From Erinaceus europaeus (Eukaryota; Chordata; Mammalia; Eulipotyphla; Erinaceidae), in the NCBI RefSeq assembly GCF_950295315.1, contig NC_080164.1:114772890-114836889 (forward strand): a stretch of 64,000 nucleotides of DNA, in the 5' to 3' direction. Shown piece after piece: positions 54,320-64,000 of the stretch. The stretch's first letter is position 1, and each line of letters begins with the position of its first letter. Under the pieces are notes generated by a model. It was not told the DNA's origin. It searched no databases and saw nothing but the letters and a program-made list of their open reading frames with translations. A program made the translations under genes and the position numbers.

Positions 54320-54464
54320 GGAAAACCTTTTTTTATTTAAAAATAAAATGTGTTCTCAGTTCATAGTAGGGGGATGGGAAAATGTGTTATCTACACCTTG
54401 GTGTAACATGATAGCACCAGATTTTATACCATCTAGAATTCTGGAAGTTCCAGTTTCACTAGTC

Positions 54465-54470
<6 letters not shown>

Positions 54471-54503
<33 letters not shown>
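54471..54503. repeat. (CA)n simple repeat
   Basis: About 16 uninterrupted ca units. Confidence 0.95.
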
Positions 54504-54506
<3 letters not shown>

Positions 54507-54765
54507 GCATATATTAAGTCATATATTTCAAAACTGAAAATTCCTGTCTCCCAGTTCCCATGCTATAGGAAGTCTTCACAGTATTTAAACAATCCAGCAG
54601 AAACACATTAAACTATTACTTGAAAATCTACCAACTTACTTAAGTAAACATCATTTTTCACTGTTTAAATATCTTGCATTAAAATAAGCAGTTCTTTAAG
54701 CTTTCAGTAAAAGTACAGGATTTAGGATATGGTAGAAATCAACAAATAAGGAGCAAATCAACAAA

Positions 54766-54953
54766 TAAGTGGTGGCACCTCTAGTTGAGTACACGTTACA
54801 ATGCACAAGGACCCCAGTTCAAGCCCCTGCAGAGGTGAAGCTTCATGAGCAGTGAAATAGTGCTGCAAGTGACTTTCTTTATCTCTCCCTCTTTATCTCC
54901 CCTTTCCTTCTCAATTTCTGTTTCTATCTAATAAATAATGAAATAAATTTTTA
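54766..54953 (+). mobile_element. SINE-B copy
   Basis: agtggtggcacctctagttg head, core cttcatgagcagtgaaatag. The 15-bp aaatcaacaaataag occurs twice just before it. Confidence 0.88.
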
Positions 54954-55049
54954 AAAGAAGAAGTTGACCTGAAAACTCAATAAAATACAACCAGGATTAT
55001 CTCCAGAAACTCACTAAACCACAGCCACCAATTTGTGGATACTACTACT

Positions 55050-55300
55050 ATTTCATCCTGAACTCCCTGGGCAGATGACCTCACCAATGTGAAATGGAAC
55101 CTCACCTCTCCAGAGCCCTACCCACAAGGGAAAGATAGAAATAGGCTGGGGGTATGGATCCACCTGCCAATGCCCATGTCCAGCAGAGAAGCAATTACAA
55201 GTCAGAACTCCCACCTTCTGCACCCGATAAAGAATGTTGATCCATACTCTCAAAAGGGGTAAATGTTAGGGGAAGATGATCAGAGGGCTCTGAATTCGAA
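55050..55300 (+). mobile_element. L1 3'-UTR fragment
   Basis: gggtatggatccacctgcca and tgcccatgtccagcagagaa match the L1 3' end at 12770-12980; both ends are lost. Confidence 0.75.
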
Positions 55301-55427
55301 TTCCATCAGGACCCGGAGAGAGAAAAGGGGGAAAGTGAGAGAGAATTCAGTATGAAAACTGATATATTAGAAAGCTATTACCTTGACATTAATGAAAATA
55401 GATTTATCAACATATTAAAAGAAAAAG

Positions 55428-55627
55428 GGAGCCAGGTGGTGGCACACCTGGTTAAGCGCATACAATACAGTGTGCAAGGGCCAGGGTTCAAGCCCTTGGT
55501 CCCCCACCTGTGGGGGGAAAACTTCATGAGTAGTGAGGCGGGGCCGCAGGTGTCTCTGTCTCTCTCCCTATCTACCCTCTCAATTTCTGTCTCTACCCAA
55601 GAACAAATAAACACATATATTAAAACA
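55428..55627 (+). mobile_element. SINE-B, young copy
   Basis: Complete; perfect 14-bp target duplication attaaaagaaaaag (55414-55427 and 55628-55641). Confidence 0.95.
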
Positions 55628-55905
55628 ATTAAAAGAAAAAGAATATAAATATTGTATATGCTAAGTAGAGCCCAAAAATAATGGAAACATCTTTAGGGTT
55701 TGAAATTTAATGGAGAAAATTTAAAAAAGAAGAAGAAAAAGAAAAGAAACCAACAAAAAAAAGTGCATAAGAGGTTCCCATAGCTTTAAGGAAGAATACG
55801 TATTTCAAAGCTTTTCAACATTTAGCCACAGCTAGACCTAATCCTACCCACCTCACACCCTTGAGCTTCACCCCACCCACATCTTGTCTCCAATAAGTTT
55901 TTCTT

Positions 55906-56095
55906 ATTAAGTTTTTTCTTAAATTATCTTTATTTTTTGGACAGAGAAAGCCAGAAATTGAGATGGTAGGGAAGATAGGGAGAGAGAAAGAGAAACAACT
56001 GCAGCATTGCTTCACCACTTGCAAAGCTTTCTCCCTACAAGTGGGGACCAGGGGCTCGAACCTGGGTGTAACATATGTGCTCAACCAGGTTCGTG
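55906..56095 (-). mobile_element. SINE-B copy
   Basis: ttggacagagaaagccagaa, ttcaccacttgcaaagcttt, gctcgaacctgggtgtaaca. Confidence 0.92.
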
Positions 56096-56272
56096 GACCC
56101 CTCCCCAACCCCACCCCTCTCCAGTAAGTTTTTCTGCAGTGCATTCACATACCCTGAAACTCTCCTGGATAGGGGTGAGGGAAGCCTTCTCTAGCTTATC
56201 AACATTTAGCTAATTAATAATCATTCATTCAATCTCAGGGAAGAGATCCTAGTTCTAGAAAGCATACCCTTT

Positions 56273-56473
56273 TATTTATTTAATTTTATTATTAGAGAGA
56301 GAGAAATCGAGAGGGGAAGGGGAAGTAAAGAAGGAGAGAGACAGAGAGGCACCTGCAGGCCAGCTTCACCACTTGTGAAGCTTTCCTCCTGCAGGTGGAG
56401 GCCAGGGGCTTGAACCTGGGTCCTTAACACATTGTAATGTGTGCGCTTAACCAGGTGTGCACCTGCCTGGACG
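56273..56473 (-). mobile_element. SINE-B copy
   Basis: (ATTT)n tail, cttcaccacttgtgaagctt, gcgcttaaccaggtgtgcac. Confidence 0.93.
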
Positions 56474-56899
56474 CTGTCTGACCTCCCCTTTAAAGAGTGT
56501 GGAAATTACTGTAATATACAGAAGCTTTGCTTAAATGAGGCTGGGATAGGAGAAGAGACATGCCATACAAGTGGAGACAGCAAACTGCAGGGCCTAGAAA
56601 TCTTTGTCTTTCTGACAGGAAGTGAGCACAGCTCTCCCTGCAGTCCCACCCTCTGTGCAAGGAAGGAAGAAAAGAGGTTCCTCTTTACCCAGCAGGAACT
56701 CCTCTGAAGGGTGCTGACTTTGGACCCAGAGGAGTACACCTGTGTCTGTGTGGGTCAAATGTGTATGAGCACGGATGGCTGACACCCCCCCCCCCCAAGC
56801 CTGTCTATCAGACTCCCCTTGGCATGCCAGCCTGTGGTCAAGCGAGATGTGGCCAGAGTACACAGGGAATTCCAACCTTCCTATCAGCCTCATCTCATC

Positions 56900-57160
56900 A
56901 CCCCCACCCCTCCTCCCTCTGGTGGGCTTCGCCTTCTTTAAATTTCTATTTCCCTGTTCCTGCATCACCATCCATACCTTCTCATTGCCTTGCTCTTTTT
57001 TCCTTTATAAGGAGATATTGGTCTCATTGACCAGTTTGGCTACTTCCCCTGCACAGCTATCCCTTTATAAACTTGTAACTGCGGACAATAAAAGGTTCCG
57101 TCCTCTGTCATAGTACCCTGAGGAGGTTTGTTGTATCATCTACCACCACAGTATGCTGGA
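56900..57160 (+). mobile_element. LTR-like sequence, boundaries uncertain
   Basis: Pyrimidine-rich U3-like stretch, then tttataaggag and tttataaac, then acaataaaaggttcc (polyadenylation signal, about 57087) and a 3' end near accaccaca. No matching target duplication found. 57160-57480 is C-rich with no assignment. Confidence 0.4.
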
Positions 57161-58138
57161 AGACCCCTCAGCAAGCTCACCCCTGCCTCTTCTGGCCCAA
57201 GATTCCCCGTTCTCCGTCTGTCTCCTGGTGGCCAACAGGCCTGGTGGAGAAGTGGGAGCCGTGCTGGCTCACTCCCCCCTCCCCCAGGAACCAGACATGT
57301 GTCTAGCCATAAGACTCCACCTTTTCACCTTCCTATTTATCTCTTTCTGAAAAACCCTGTTGCTTTTTGTTTGAGAGTAGTGCTCAAATCTGTGTTCCCA
57401 CACAATCCAGTGTCTATCTTTCACTACAGCAACTCTCATTTTGCTGCTATACAGACAGTGAGTTTCCTTTTCTCCAACAATGACAAATAATGTAAGACTG
57501 TGGAAGGCAGATCGGGTCCTAGTTAACCCCCCCTCATCTTCAATAGACTGGCAATAAATGACAGGTACATGGGTGTTAAAAAAAAAAAAAGTGGCCAGTG
57601 AAAGTTTAGAAGATAAATGAGTTACAGGTAGCTTTTGCCAAAGGTGACTTAAAGTGATTCAAAATAGGCCAAAAAGGAGTACTGCTTTTCTAAATTATTT
57701 GCCTGTTTATTTTAAAACCAGAAAACTTAGGGGAAAAAATGGTTCTAAATTATTTGTTTAAGTTGGATGGTGACTCACTTGGTAGAGCACAGAATTTAAA
57801 CTGTTTCGTTACCCTTATGATACGATCGCTTTTATTTGGAAGCTGTTAGGTATGTCATAGTGTTGTTTTAAGTTTTTTATTTTCTAGTAAGAAGTAGTAT
57901 AAATTCAGAACTTAAGGCATATGATAGTGAACCCAGAGTTAGAATGCAATATAAACAAAACAATACAGATAGTTGGGTTTGGTTGGTAAGCAGATCATGA
58001 CAAAGCAACAGGCAGTAAGGCAGAACCCTACAGGGAATAGATAGTTAACAACATACTAAGGCTGAGGAAGATCCAACAGAGGAAGTCAGCTTCATAAATA
58101 ACAGTCAGTACTGAAGAAGCTGGAAGAATGTATGTGGG

Positions 58139-58425
58139 GGGAGGGCCAGGTGGTAGTGCACTGGGTTATGTACACATGGTGGGAAGCTCATGGACCACCC
58201 CAGCTCCCTATCTGCAAGGGGGGAGGGGTCGCTTCGCAAGTGGTGAAGCAGGTCTGCAGGTGTCCCTTTCTCTCCCCCTCTCTGTCCTACCCTCCTCTCT
58301 CAATTTCTCTCTGTCCTATCCAACAACAAGAGTGGCAACAACAATGGAAAAAAGATGGCCACCAAGAGTAGTGGATTCATAGTGTAGGTGCCAAGCCCTT
58401 GTGATAACCCTAGAAGCAGAAAAGA
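58139..58425 (+). mobile_element. SINE-A long form
   Basis: gggccaggtggtagtgcact head, cgcttcgcaagtggtgaagc core, 3' body gtggattcatagtgtaggtg. Confidence 0.9.
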
Positions 58426-58538
58426 CTTTATGCTAAAGTCTGAAACTGGAGAAAACAAAAGGAAAGCAAAGGCAAGAGACTGTACAGAATTATATTAGTA
58501 AAACCTCAGAAGTAAAAAAGTAATAAAAACAATAGTAA

Positions 58539-58690
58539 GAGGCAGGAAAGATAGCATAATGGTTATGCAAAAACTATTTTCATGCATGAGGCTCTGGAAT
58601 CCCAGGTTCTATCCCCTGTACTATCATAAGCCAGAGCTGAGCAGTGCTCTGGTATGTAGCTGGCTGGCTCTCTCTCATTAAAACAAATAA
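58539..58690 (+). mobile_element. SINE-D copy
   Basis: gaaagatagcataatggtta head, agctgagcagtgctctggta. Confidence 0.9.
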
Positions 58691-58994
58691 AATATGTAAC
58701 ATAAGGTGATTCCATCAAGAGAAACAATGTATCAGCTGCTTCACAGAGAAGTGAATCCTTACAATTTTTATTCCTCCCATGTATACATTTAGATGATTTT
58801 TCTGTACTCATTAGTTATCTTATAAAGTTATATGTGCATAATAGTGCTGGCATGGTTCAAAATAATTTTGTAAGATTTTTTTGTAACGATTTCTCTTGGT
58901 GTAATAATATTTCGAAGTCATCACATTTTATCAAGAATGGAATTACGCAGTTTGTTCATTTGCTATAGCTGTACCTATATTAAGTAGTAAATAG

Positions 58995-59105
58995 AAGGCT
59001 GGGTGCCAGTTCAGCTAGCACCATACAGTAAAGCCACACTGTGGTATCTTGCCTTCTCTCTCTCTCTCTGTCTCTTCAAGTCTATCTGCGATTGGAAGGT
59101 AAAAT
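58995..59105 (+). mobile_element. SINE-E copy
   Basis: ggctgggtgccagttcagct, ccacactgtggtatcttgcc and (TC)n. Confidence 0.55.
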
Positions 59106-59191
59106 TAAAGAAGTCTGCCATGATGTTCGAACTGCAGAAGCATGAAGTCCTCTCCTGATTCAGGGAGGGAGGAATGAGGCATCAAATACTT

Positions 59192-59330
59192 AAGTTTTTT
59201 TTTTTTTTTTTTAACCATAGCTCTGTTCAGCTTTGACTTAACGGTGGTTCCGGAAATAGAATCTAGGACTTTGGAGCCTCTGACACGAGAGTCTCGTTGC
59301 TTATTAACCATTATGCTACCTACCCCACCA
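59192..59330 (-). mobile_element. SINE-D copy
   Basis: T22, aaccatagctctgttcagct, ttaaccattatgctacctac. A further worn piece with gattgaacctgaggcttcag is at 59650-59737. Confidence 0.85.
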
Positions 59331-60035
59331 CAGACTAAATACTTTAAAAGATTGAAAATACATCATTAATAATCAAAAGATAGCACTGCAGATTCTGTGG
59401 TTGATTGTGGGAAAGCATCCTAAATATATTCTGGGCGCTGAGCTTGTTGGAATTTAATTCTGTGTATGTACAATGCAAAGCAGCATAGGAGTACCAGCTC
59501 TAGATCTCATCCTGCTCTGTGGGCTCATATTTCTGAAATTCCAAATAGATAAATATATAATGTACTTCAAAAGTGGTATGATTACTGTCTTGAGCATGGT
59601 ACGGCACTTTACTAGCTAAACTATCTTCTAATTCCATGTTTATTCTTATTTTTCTCAAAGACAGAGCCACGGATTGAACCTGAGGCTTCAGACATGCAGT
59701 TTTGCACTGCAGCACTAAGCTATTTCCCTGGTCCCCACATAGCTGCATTCTTATCATCTAGAGAGACACACACTAGGATACACTACCAGCATCTACACAA
59801 GGGCTGTGCTAACAATTCACAGCCAGTAACTGTTCTGAGTCCACCCGAAACCTATATGGGGTTATTTATAGAAAGTTAAAAGTATGACTACACACAGACA
59901 GACATTTCAGAATTCACATGTGTGTCTTGATGCATTAAATGCCAGATCCAATAGATTTACTTAATAATGAACCTAGTATGAAGTCAATGACTTTTTTCTA
60001 AAGCACAATCTGGGTTATCTATCACTTGATGCCTG

Positions 60036-60345
60036 AATGATGAATCCACCACTCCCGGAAGCCATTTTTATCTCTCTCTCTTTTTTTTCCCCTTGCTTTT
60101 TCCCCTTCTTTTTCTTAAATTTGATAGGACAGTGCCCCTGTTGCTATTATAGTTTTTGTTGTTACTGCTGCCGTTGTTGTTGGATAAGACAGAGAGTAAT
60201 TGAGAGAGGAGGGGAAGGCAGAGGAGGAAAGAAAGATAGACACTTGCAGACCTGCTTCCCCACTTTTGAATCGATCCCCCTGCAGGTAGGGAACTGGGGC
60301 TCGAATTGAGACCCTTACTCCAGTCCTTGCGATACTTTCCATCCC
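60036..60345 (-). mobile_element. SINE-A long form, diverged
   Basis: gatgaatccaccactcccgg 3' body, gttggataagacagagagta, ctcgaattgagacccttact; the head end is lost. Confidence 0.88.
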
Positions 60346-60610
60346 TCCCCTTATGGCTTTTAACAACCATTTTGGCATTTGCCACAGTATCTACATACTG
60401 AAGATGATTAACAAGTATATTGTGGATGGCTTTGAACAGCTGAATGAATAGAGTAGGATAGGAAATCTTCCTGCTGGCACCTTATTAAATCTCTCTATCC
60501 TAACTATTTTAAATACCCTCTATTCACTTAATGGAGCCACAGAAATGGAAACAACCAGAAAATATGAAATACTTAAAACTTACTGTAAAATATAAAAGTT
60601 ACTGATATAA

Positions 60611-60781
60611 ACCTTTTTTTAAAAGACTTTATTTATTTATTCATGAGAAAGTTAGGCAGAGAGAGAGAAAGAACCAGACATCACTCTGGTACATATGCTG
60701 CCAGGGGTTGAACTTGGGACCTCATGGTTGAGAACCCATCACCTCATCCACTTCGCCACCTCCTGGACCATTTTTTTTAAA
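60611..60781 (-). mobile_element. SINE-C copy
   Basis: Target duplication actgatataa (60601-60610 and 60782-60791); complete element. Confidence 0.94.
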
Positions 60782-61544
60782 ACTGATATAATTAATTCTT
60801 AAGGACAAAATGTTACGAGTTATACCCTTTGCTGAGAGTACTAGTTTCCTTGTGTTTTTGGATTAAGTTATTCTACAAATACAATATAAGGTCTCATAGA
60901 TAAGGGACTCATTCTCAATAAGGAATGGAGCGATGTTTAAGAGTGAAAGGGCAGAAGAGGACAAAGAACAAGAAGACTACTTTTTTTTTCAGTGTTCCAC
61001 TATACCAAAACAGAAGATGACGGCCACAAATAGCTGTGCCCCAATTACATCATTCCACTGTTGAGTACATGTACCTTGTTTTAAACATGCCTTTAGGAAA
61101 GAATGAGGAGAAATACTATTCTTATCAGTGAGATATTTAATATCTTTATAAATCCATCTCACATATGATACTAATGTATTAAATATTCTGCTCTCCTGGG
61201 AAAATAAGGCACCAGAGTGCATAAATTTTCTAATTACAACCCAGTTTACTACATTTTTCTTACAATAGTGTCACCTTTCTCATAGAATGAATGTCATTAA
61301 TAAACTATCCAAAATATTGACTTACATACACTGGCTTAAACCTCTGGTTAGGGGAAGCTGACTGCTAAATTTAAATTTCCCATAATAAAGCTGAAATCTG
61401 CATTATTTTAGGGAATGGTTTAAAATAAAAAACACTGAATTTTATTTCAAGGTCAAGGCTATTATTGCCATGCTGAACACTGTCTTTTGGGTTTTACCAG
61501 TAGCATTTCAACTAGTGCTAGGCAGTAGAGGTAGGGGCAAGAGT

Positions 61545-61672
61545 AAGTGCTGGGGAGATAGCATTAATAGCTATGTAAAAAAGACTTTCATGCCTAAGGC
61601 TCTGAAGTTCCAGGTTCAGTCCCCAGCACCATTATAAGCCAGAGCTGAGCAGGGGCTTGCTAAACAAACCAA
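61545..61672 (+). mobile_element. SINE-D copy
   Basis: ggggagatagcattaatagc head, gagctgagcaggggcttgct, then (AACC)/(AAAT)n. Confidence 0.88.
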
Positions 61673-61892
61673 CCAACCAAATAAATAAATAGGTAAGTAA
61701 AATTAAAATAACTACCTCCTAAAAAGTATAGCAGAAACTGAAATGAAATATATAGCCTATTTTATTTCAAATATCTATACTTCGGAAACCAGTTAAAGAA
61801 AAATCATAAGCAAAGTGAAAAATATTTTCTCACGGTGGGCATAGAGTTAAGTTTCACTTTGCTATGTAACCCCCACCCAGAGAGAACTAATG

Positions 61893-62255
61893 ACAGGGGG
61901 TCAAATAGCACAGTGGCTTAAGAGCATATGGTGCGAAGCACAAGGATCCCGTTTAAGGATTCCAATTCGAGTCTGTGGCGTTCCCCCCTGTACGGGGGTC
62001 ACTTCACTGACAGTGAAATAGTTCTGCAGGTGTCTGTCTATCTTTCTCTCTCCCTCTCTGTCTTCCAGTCCTCTCTCGAATTCTCTCTGTCCTATCCAAC
62101 TACAGTGACAGCAATAACAACAACAATAATAACAACGATAAACAACAAGGGCAATAAAAGGGAAAATTAGCATCAAGGAGCAGTGGATTTGTAGTGCAGG
62201 CACCAAGCCCCAGCTATAACCCTGGAGGCAAAAAAAAAAAAAAAAAAAAAAAAAC
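61893..62255 (+). mobile_element. SINE-A long form, full length
   Basis: ggggtcaaatagcacagtgg head, core, caacaa section, 3' body ataaccctggaggcaaaa and A29 tail. Confidence 0.93.
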
Positions 62256-62736
62256 CAAAAACCAAAAACCACAAAACAATAACATTCTAAAGATCAGACT
62301 TTGAATTGAGCAAAATTTTCAAGCTTAGGAACTGCTACATGCAAGAAACGGGAATAAAGAAAATACAAACTCTGCCTTTAACTTTGATTTTCATTTAAAA
62401 TTTACATAACTGCCTTTCTACAGTTAAAAACTGAGTCATAGATAATAGACAGACATCACAGCACTGAAGCTTCCTCCAGTGTGTGTGTGGGGGGGATTGG
62501 CTCAAACCTAGAGAGAGAAAGGGAGAGGGAGACCGCAAAGTAGCACACTAACCAAGTAAGCTATATACCACCAGCCTTGACATTTCGTTGTGATATTTTA
62601 TGTGATATTTGCCACAAGCAAAATATAATATTTTAGTAAAAGGAAGCAATTATATTTAAGTTTATTAAAAGAAATCTTTACAACTCTAATGTAATAAAGA
62701 AATTTAAACCTTTCCTAGTATTTATGTTTCAAAGGT

Positions 62737-62911
62737 CACAATGGCTACTTCTTCTTCTAGCGTTTGCCCTTCTTCCGTAGCCAGTTGAAAGCTGTCAGGA
62801 GCTGCTTGTTGCTGGCTTTGAAAGTGACTGGGATCCATGTGGATTCAGTCGGCTAGGAAGGATAGTCAGTTTCCCCAATGAATGAGTACTCACGGGATGC
62901 ACAATGGCTAC
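62737..62911 (-). mobile_element. Unrecognised (GAA)n-tailed retroposon, copy 2, with target duplication
   Basis: Body 62749-62899 (151 bp, reverse) between two perfect copies of cacaatggctac (62737-62748 and 62900-62911). In sense orientation it starts CATCCCGTGAG and ends GCAAACGCTAGAAGAAGAAG. It is 5' shorter than the 30.03 kb copy and lacks 14 internal bases. The target duplication shows that it arrived by retroposition or a similar staggered-cut process. The insertion target lacks the T/A-rich sequence typical of L1 endonuclease. Confidence 0.85.
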
Positions 62912-62992
62912 TAAAATGTGAGATCTAATATAAATGTTCTTAAGGGAGGTAACAGGTAATAATCATCAGGAAGCCTGAAAATTAAGTTATTT

Positions 62993-63170
62993 GGGGGTCA
63001 GGTGGTGGTGGTACACCAGGTTGAGCACATGTTACTATGCACAAAAACTGGGTTCAAGTCCTCCAGTCGCCACCTATAGGAGGAAGCTTCAAAAGTGGTA
63101 GCAGTGCTGCATCTCTCTCTCCCCCCCCACCCTTCCCTCTGTATTTGTGTCTCTATGCAAAAAAATAAAA
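62993..63170 (+). mobile_element. SINE-B copy
   Basis: gggggtcaggtggtggtggt head, cgccacctataggaggaagc, A-rich tail. Confidence 0.9.
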
Positions 63171-64000
63171 AGAAAAAAGAAAATTAAGGTTTTGTGTGTG
63201 TGCGTTTTTTCAATAATCTACTGAACCTCAATGCTGACTCCCGTATGAAGAAACTGACCAAGGTACATAACAAAAAGTTTAGAAGTAGACCCACATAGCA
63301 CTAAGAACCTAATAAGTAACAAAGCTCACAGAAAAGAAAGTGTTTCATTATGTGAGAGAAACGGTTGCATCTTTAGACTAAAGACCTCTATCTAAAGTCA
63401 CAGAGAAGAATTACAAATCCCCAAATGTCAGATAAATCTAGTTAATAGAAGAAAATCTACACATAGATTTCTGTGTGAAAGAAAAGAAAGGTGGAAAATG
63501 CCCGTTTTTGGACTACTGGCAAGGACCGACATACATGGCTGGCAGAGGAGCTAAAAGGTAGTCTGGATAGCACAGAATCTTGAATTAGACTTCCCAGTGT
63601 ATAGTCCTAAGAAATTCTTACAGGTAAGAACTGTTTATTGGACTTTTATCTATGATTGAGAAGACTTGCAAGCTATCAACATTTACAACTCTAAAACTGT
63701 ACAAGATAAATAAGATTAATGCATATATTCATTTAGCATATATTTCCATGTATGCATACATAAAAGAACATTAATAATGAGGGAAAGGAACTAAGAAAAA
63801 GGATGAAACACATTATATTATCCCTGTTTTTGTTTTTAAAAGCATATGCACACAGATAAAATTTTTACAAGTGTTATGCTGGGAAAGATAACACTTGGTG
63901 CTTGAAAATGTTGGTATCTGCCTCTCATTAGATTTAATTTGCTTAAAGAAAACAATGACTTTATAGTATTTCTATGTTCAGTTATGTTAAGCAAATCACT

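Larger units (their letters stand above)
43715..64000 (-). other. WDFY3: WDFY3 upstream (5'-UTR) intron, partial
   Basis: No coding exon was found in these 20.3 kb. It holds about 40 listed repeats. Stretches with no element I can name: 44.9-45.2, 45.4-45.7, 47.05-47.45, 47.8-48.2, 48.75-49.2, 51.6-51.85, 52.0-52.37, 52.55-52.9, 53.55-54.0, 57.17-58.13, 58.7-59.0, 59.33-60.03, 60.78-61.54 and 63.18-64.0 kb. An unannotated 5'-UTR exon could sit in any of these. A degraded SINE-like piece is at 62440-62578 and another at 50045-50200. Confidence 0.6.

Noticed and set aside
57128..57490. 120-residue open frame as a gene
   Set aside because: Proline/serine-rich translation of C-rich, LTR-like DNA without splice support or family similarity.
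61000..61260. Non-coding first exon of WDFY3
   Set aside because: Looks non-repetitive, but no CpG-rich promoter, clear donor or known 5'-UTR sequence could be recognised.

Overview
The window is mammalian nuclear DNA. One gene is recognisable: the 5' coding part of WDFY3 (ALFY), read on the minus strand. WDFY3 is a very large BEACH/WD40/FYVE scaffold protein of selective autophagy. Eleven coding exons were placed from the start codon (43689-43687) down to 1676. They have consensus splice sites and compatible phases, and they add up to the first 781 complete codons plus 2 nt. The human protein is about 3,500 residues (from memory), so only the helical armadillo-like N-terminal quarter is here. 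The rest of the gene lies beyond position 1. The 20.3 kb upstream of the start-codon exon (43715-64000) looks like one long 5'-UTR intron; I could not place a non-coding first exon or a promoter in it.

Everything else is intron, and roughly half of it is recognisable retroposon sequence. The repeats suggest a hedgehog (Erinaceidae, e.g. Erinaceus); this is recall and was not searched. I use my own working labels. SINE-A is a long tRNA-derived SINE (head ggagtcgggcggtagcgcag, a pyrimidine stretch, then a caacaa-rich tail or a longer 3' body ending in ccctggaggcaaa). SINE-B has head gggccaggtggtggcacacc and a shorter body. SINE-C has head ggtccaggaggtggcgcagt. SINE-D has head ggtagatagcataatggtta and ends in cagtgctctggtaaaa. 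SINE-E is a divergent group containing gtgctgtggtatct. LINE-1 is present only as ORF2 pieces and 3' ends. Two bounded solo LTRs (3165-3528 and 37640-38076, each TG...CA with 6-bp target duplications) and two LTR-like stretches (about 22.7-23.1 kb and 56.9-57.2 kb) represent endogenous retroviruses. No viral gene is present.

Layout, high to low coordinate (gene direction): 64.0-43.7 kb upstream intron with dense SINEs, a 1.3 kb L1 3' end (50.24-51.58 kb) and an inverted pair of L1 3' ends (44.05-44.85 kb); 43.7 kb start-codon exon; 37.2 kb exon 2 with a solo LTR just upstream of it; 27.2 and 25.6 kb exons; 18.6, 17.1, 14.2, 11.35, 8.18, 6.02 and 2.13 kb exons.

The most interesting observations are about retroposition. 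(1) An unrecognised (GAA)n-tailed retroposon-like repeat occurs as two long copies (30.03 and 62.75 kb, the latter with a perfect 12-bp target duplication) and one tail-only piece. (2) A solo LTR carries the 5' half of tRNA-Gly(GCC) in its U3. (3) A 37-nt 'tailless' SINE head is flanked by a perfect 16-bp target duplication with priming microhomology. (4) Three retroposons were inserted one after another at the same target, leaving four copies of one 13-bp site. (5) Two SINEs carry fold-back inverted arms at their 5' ends.
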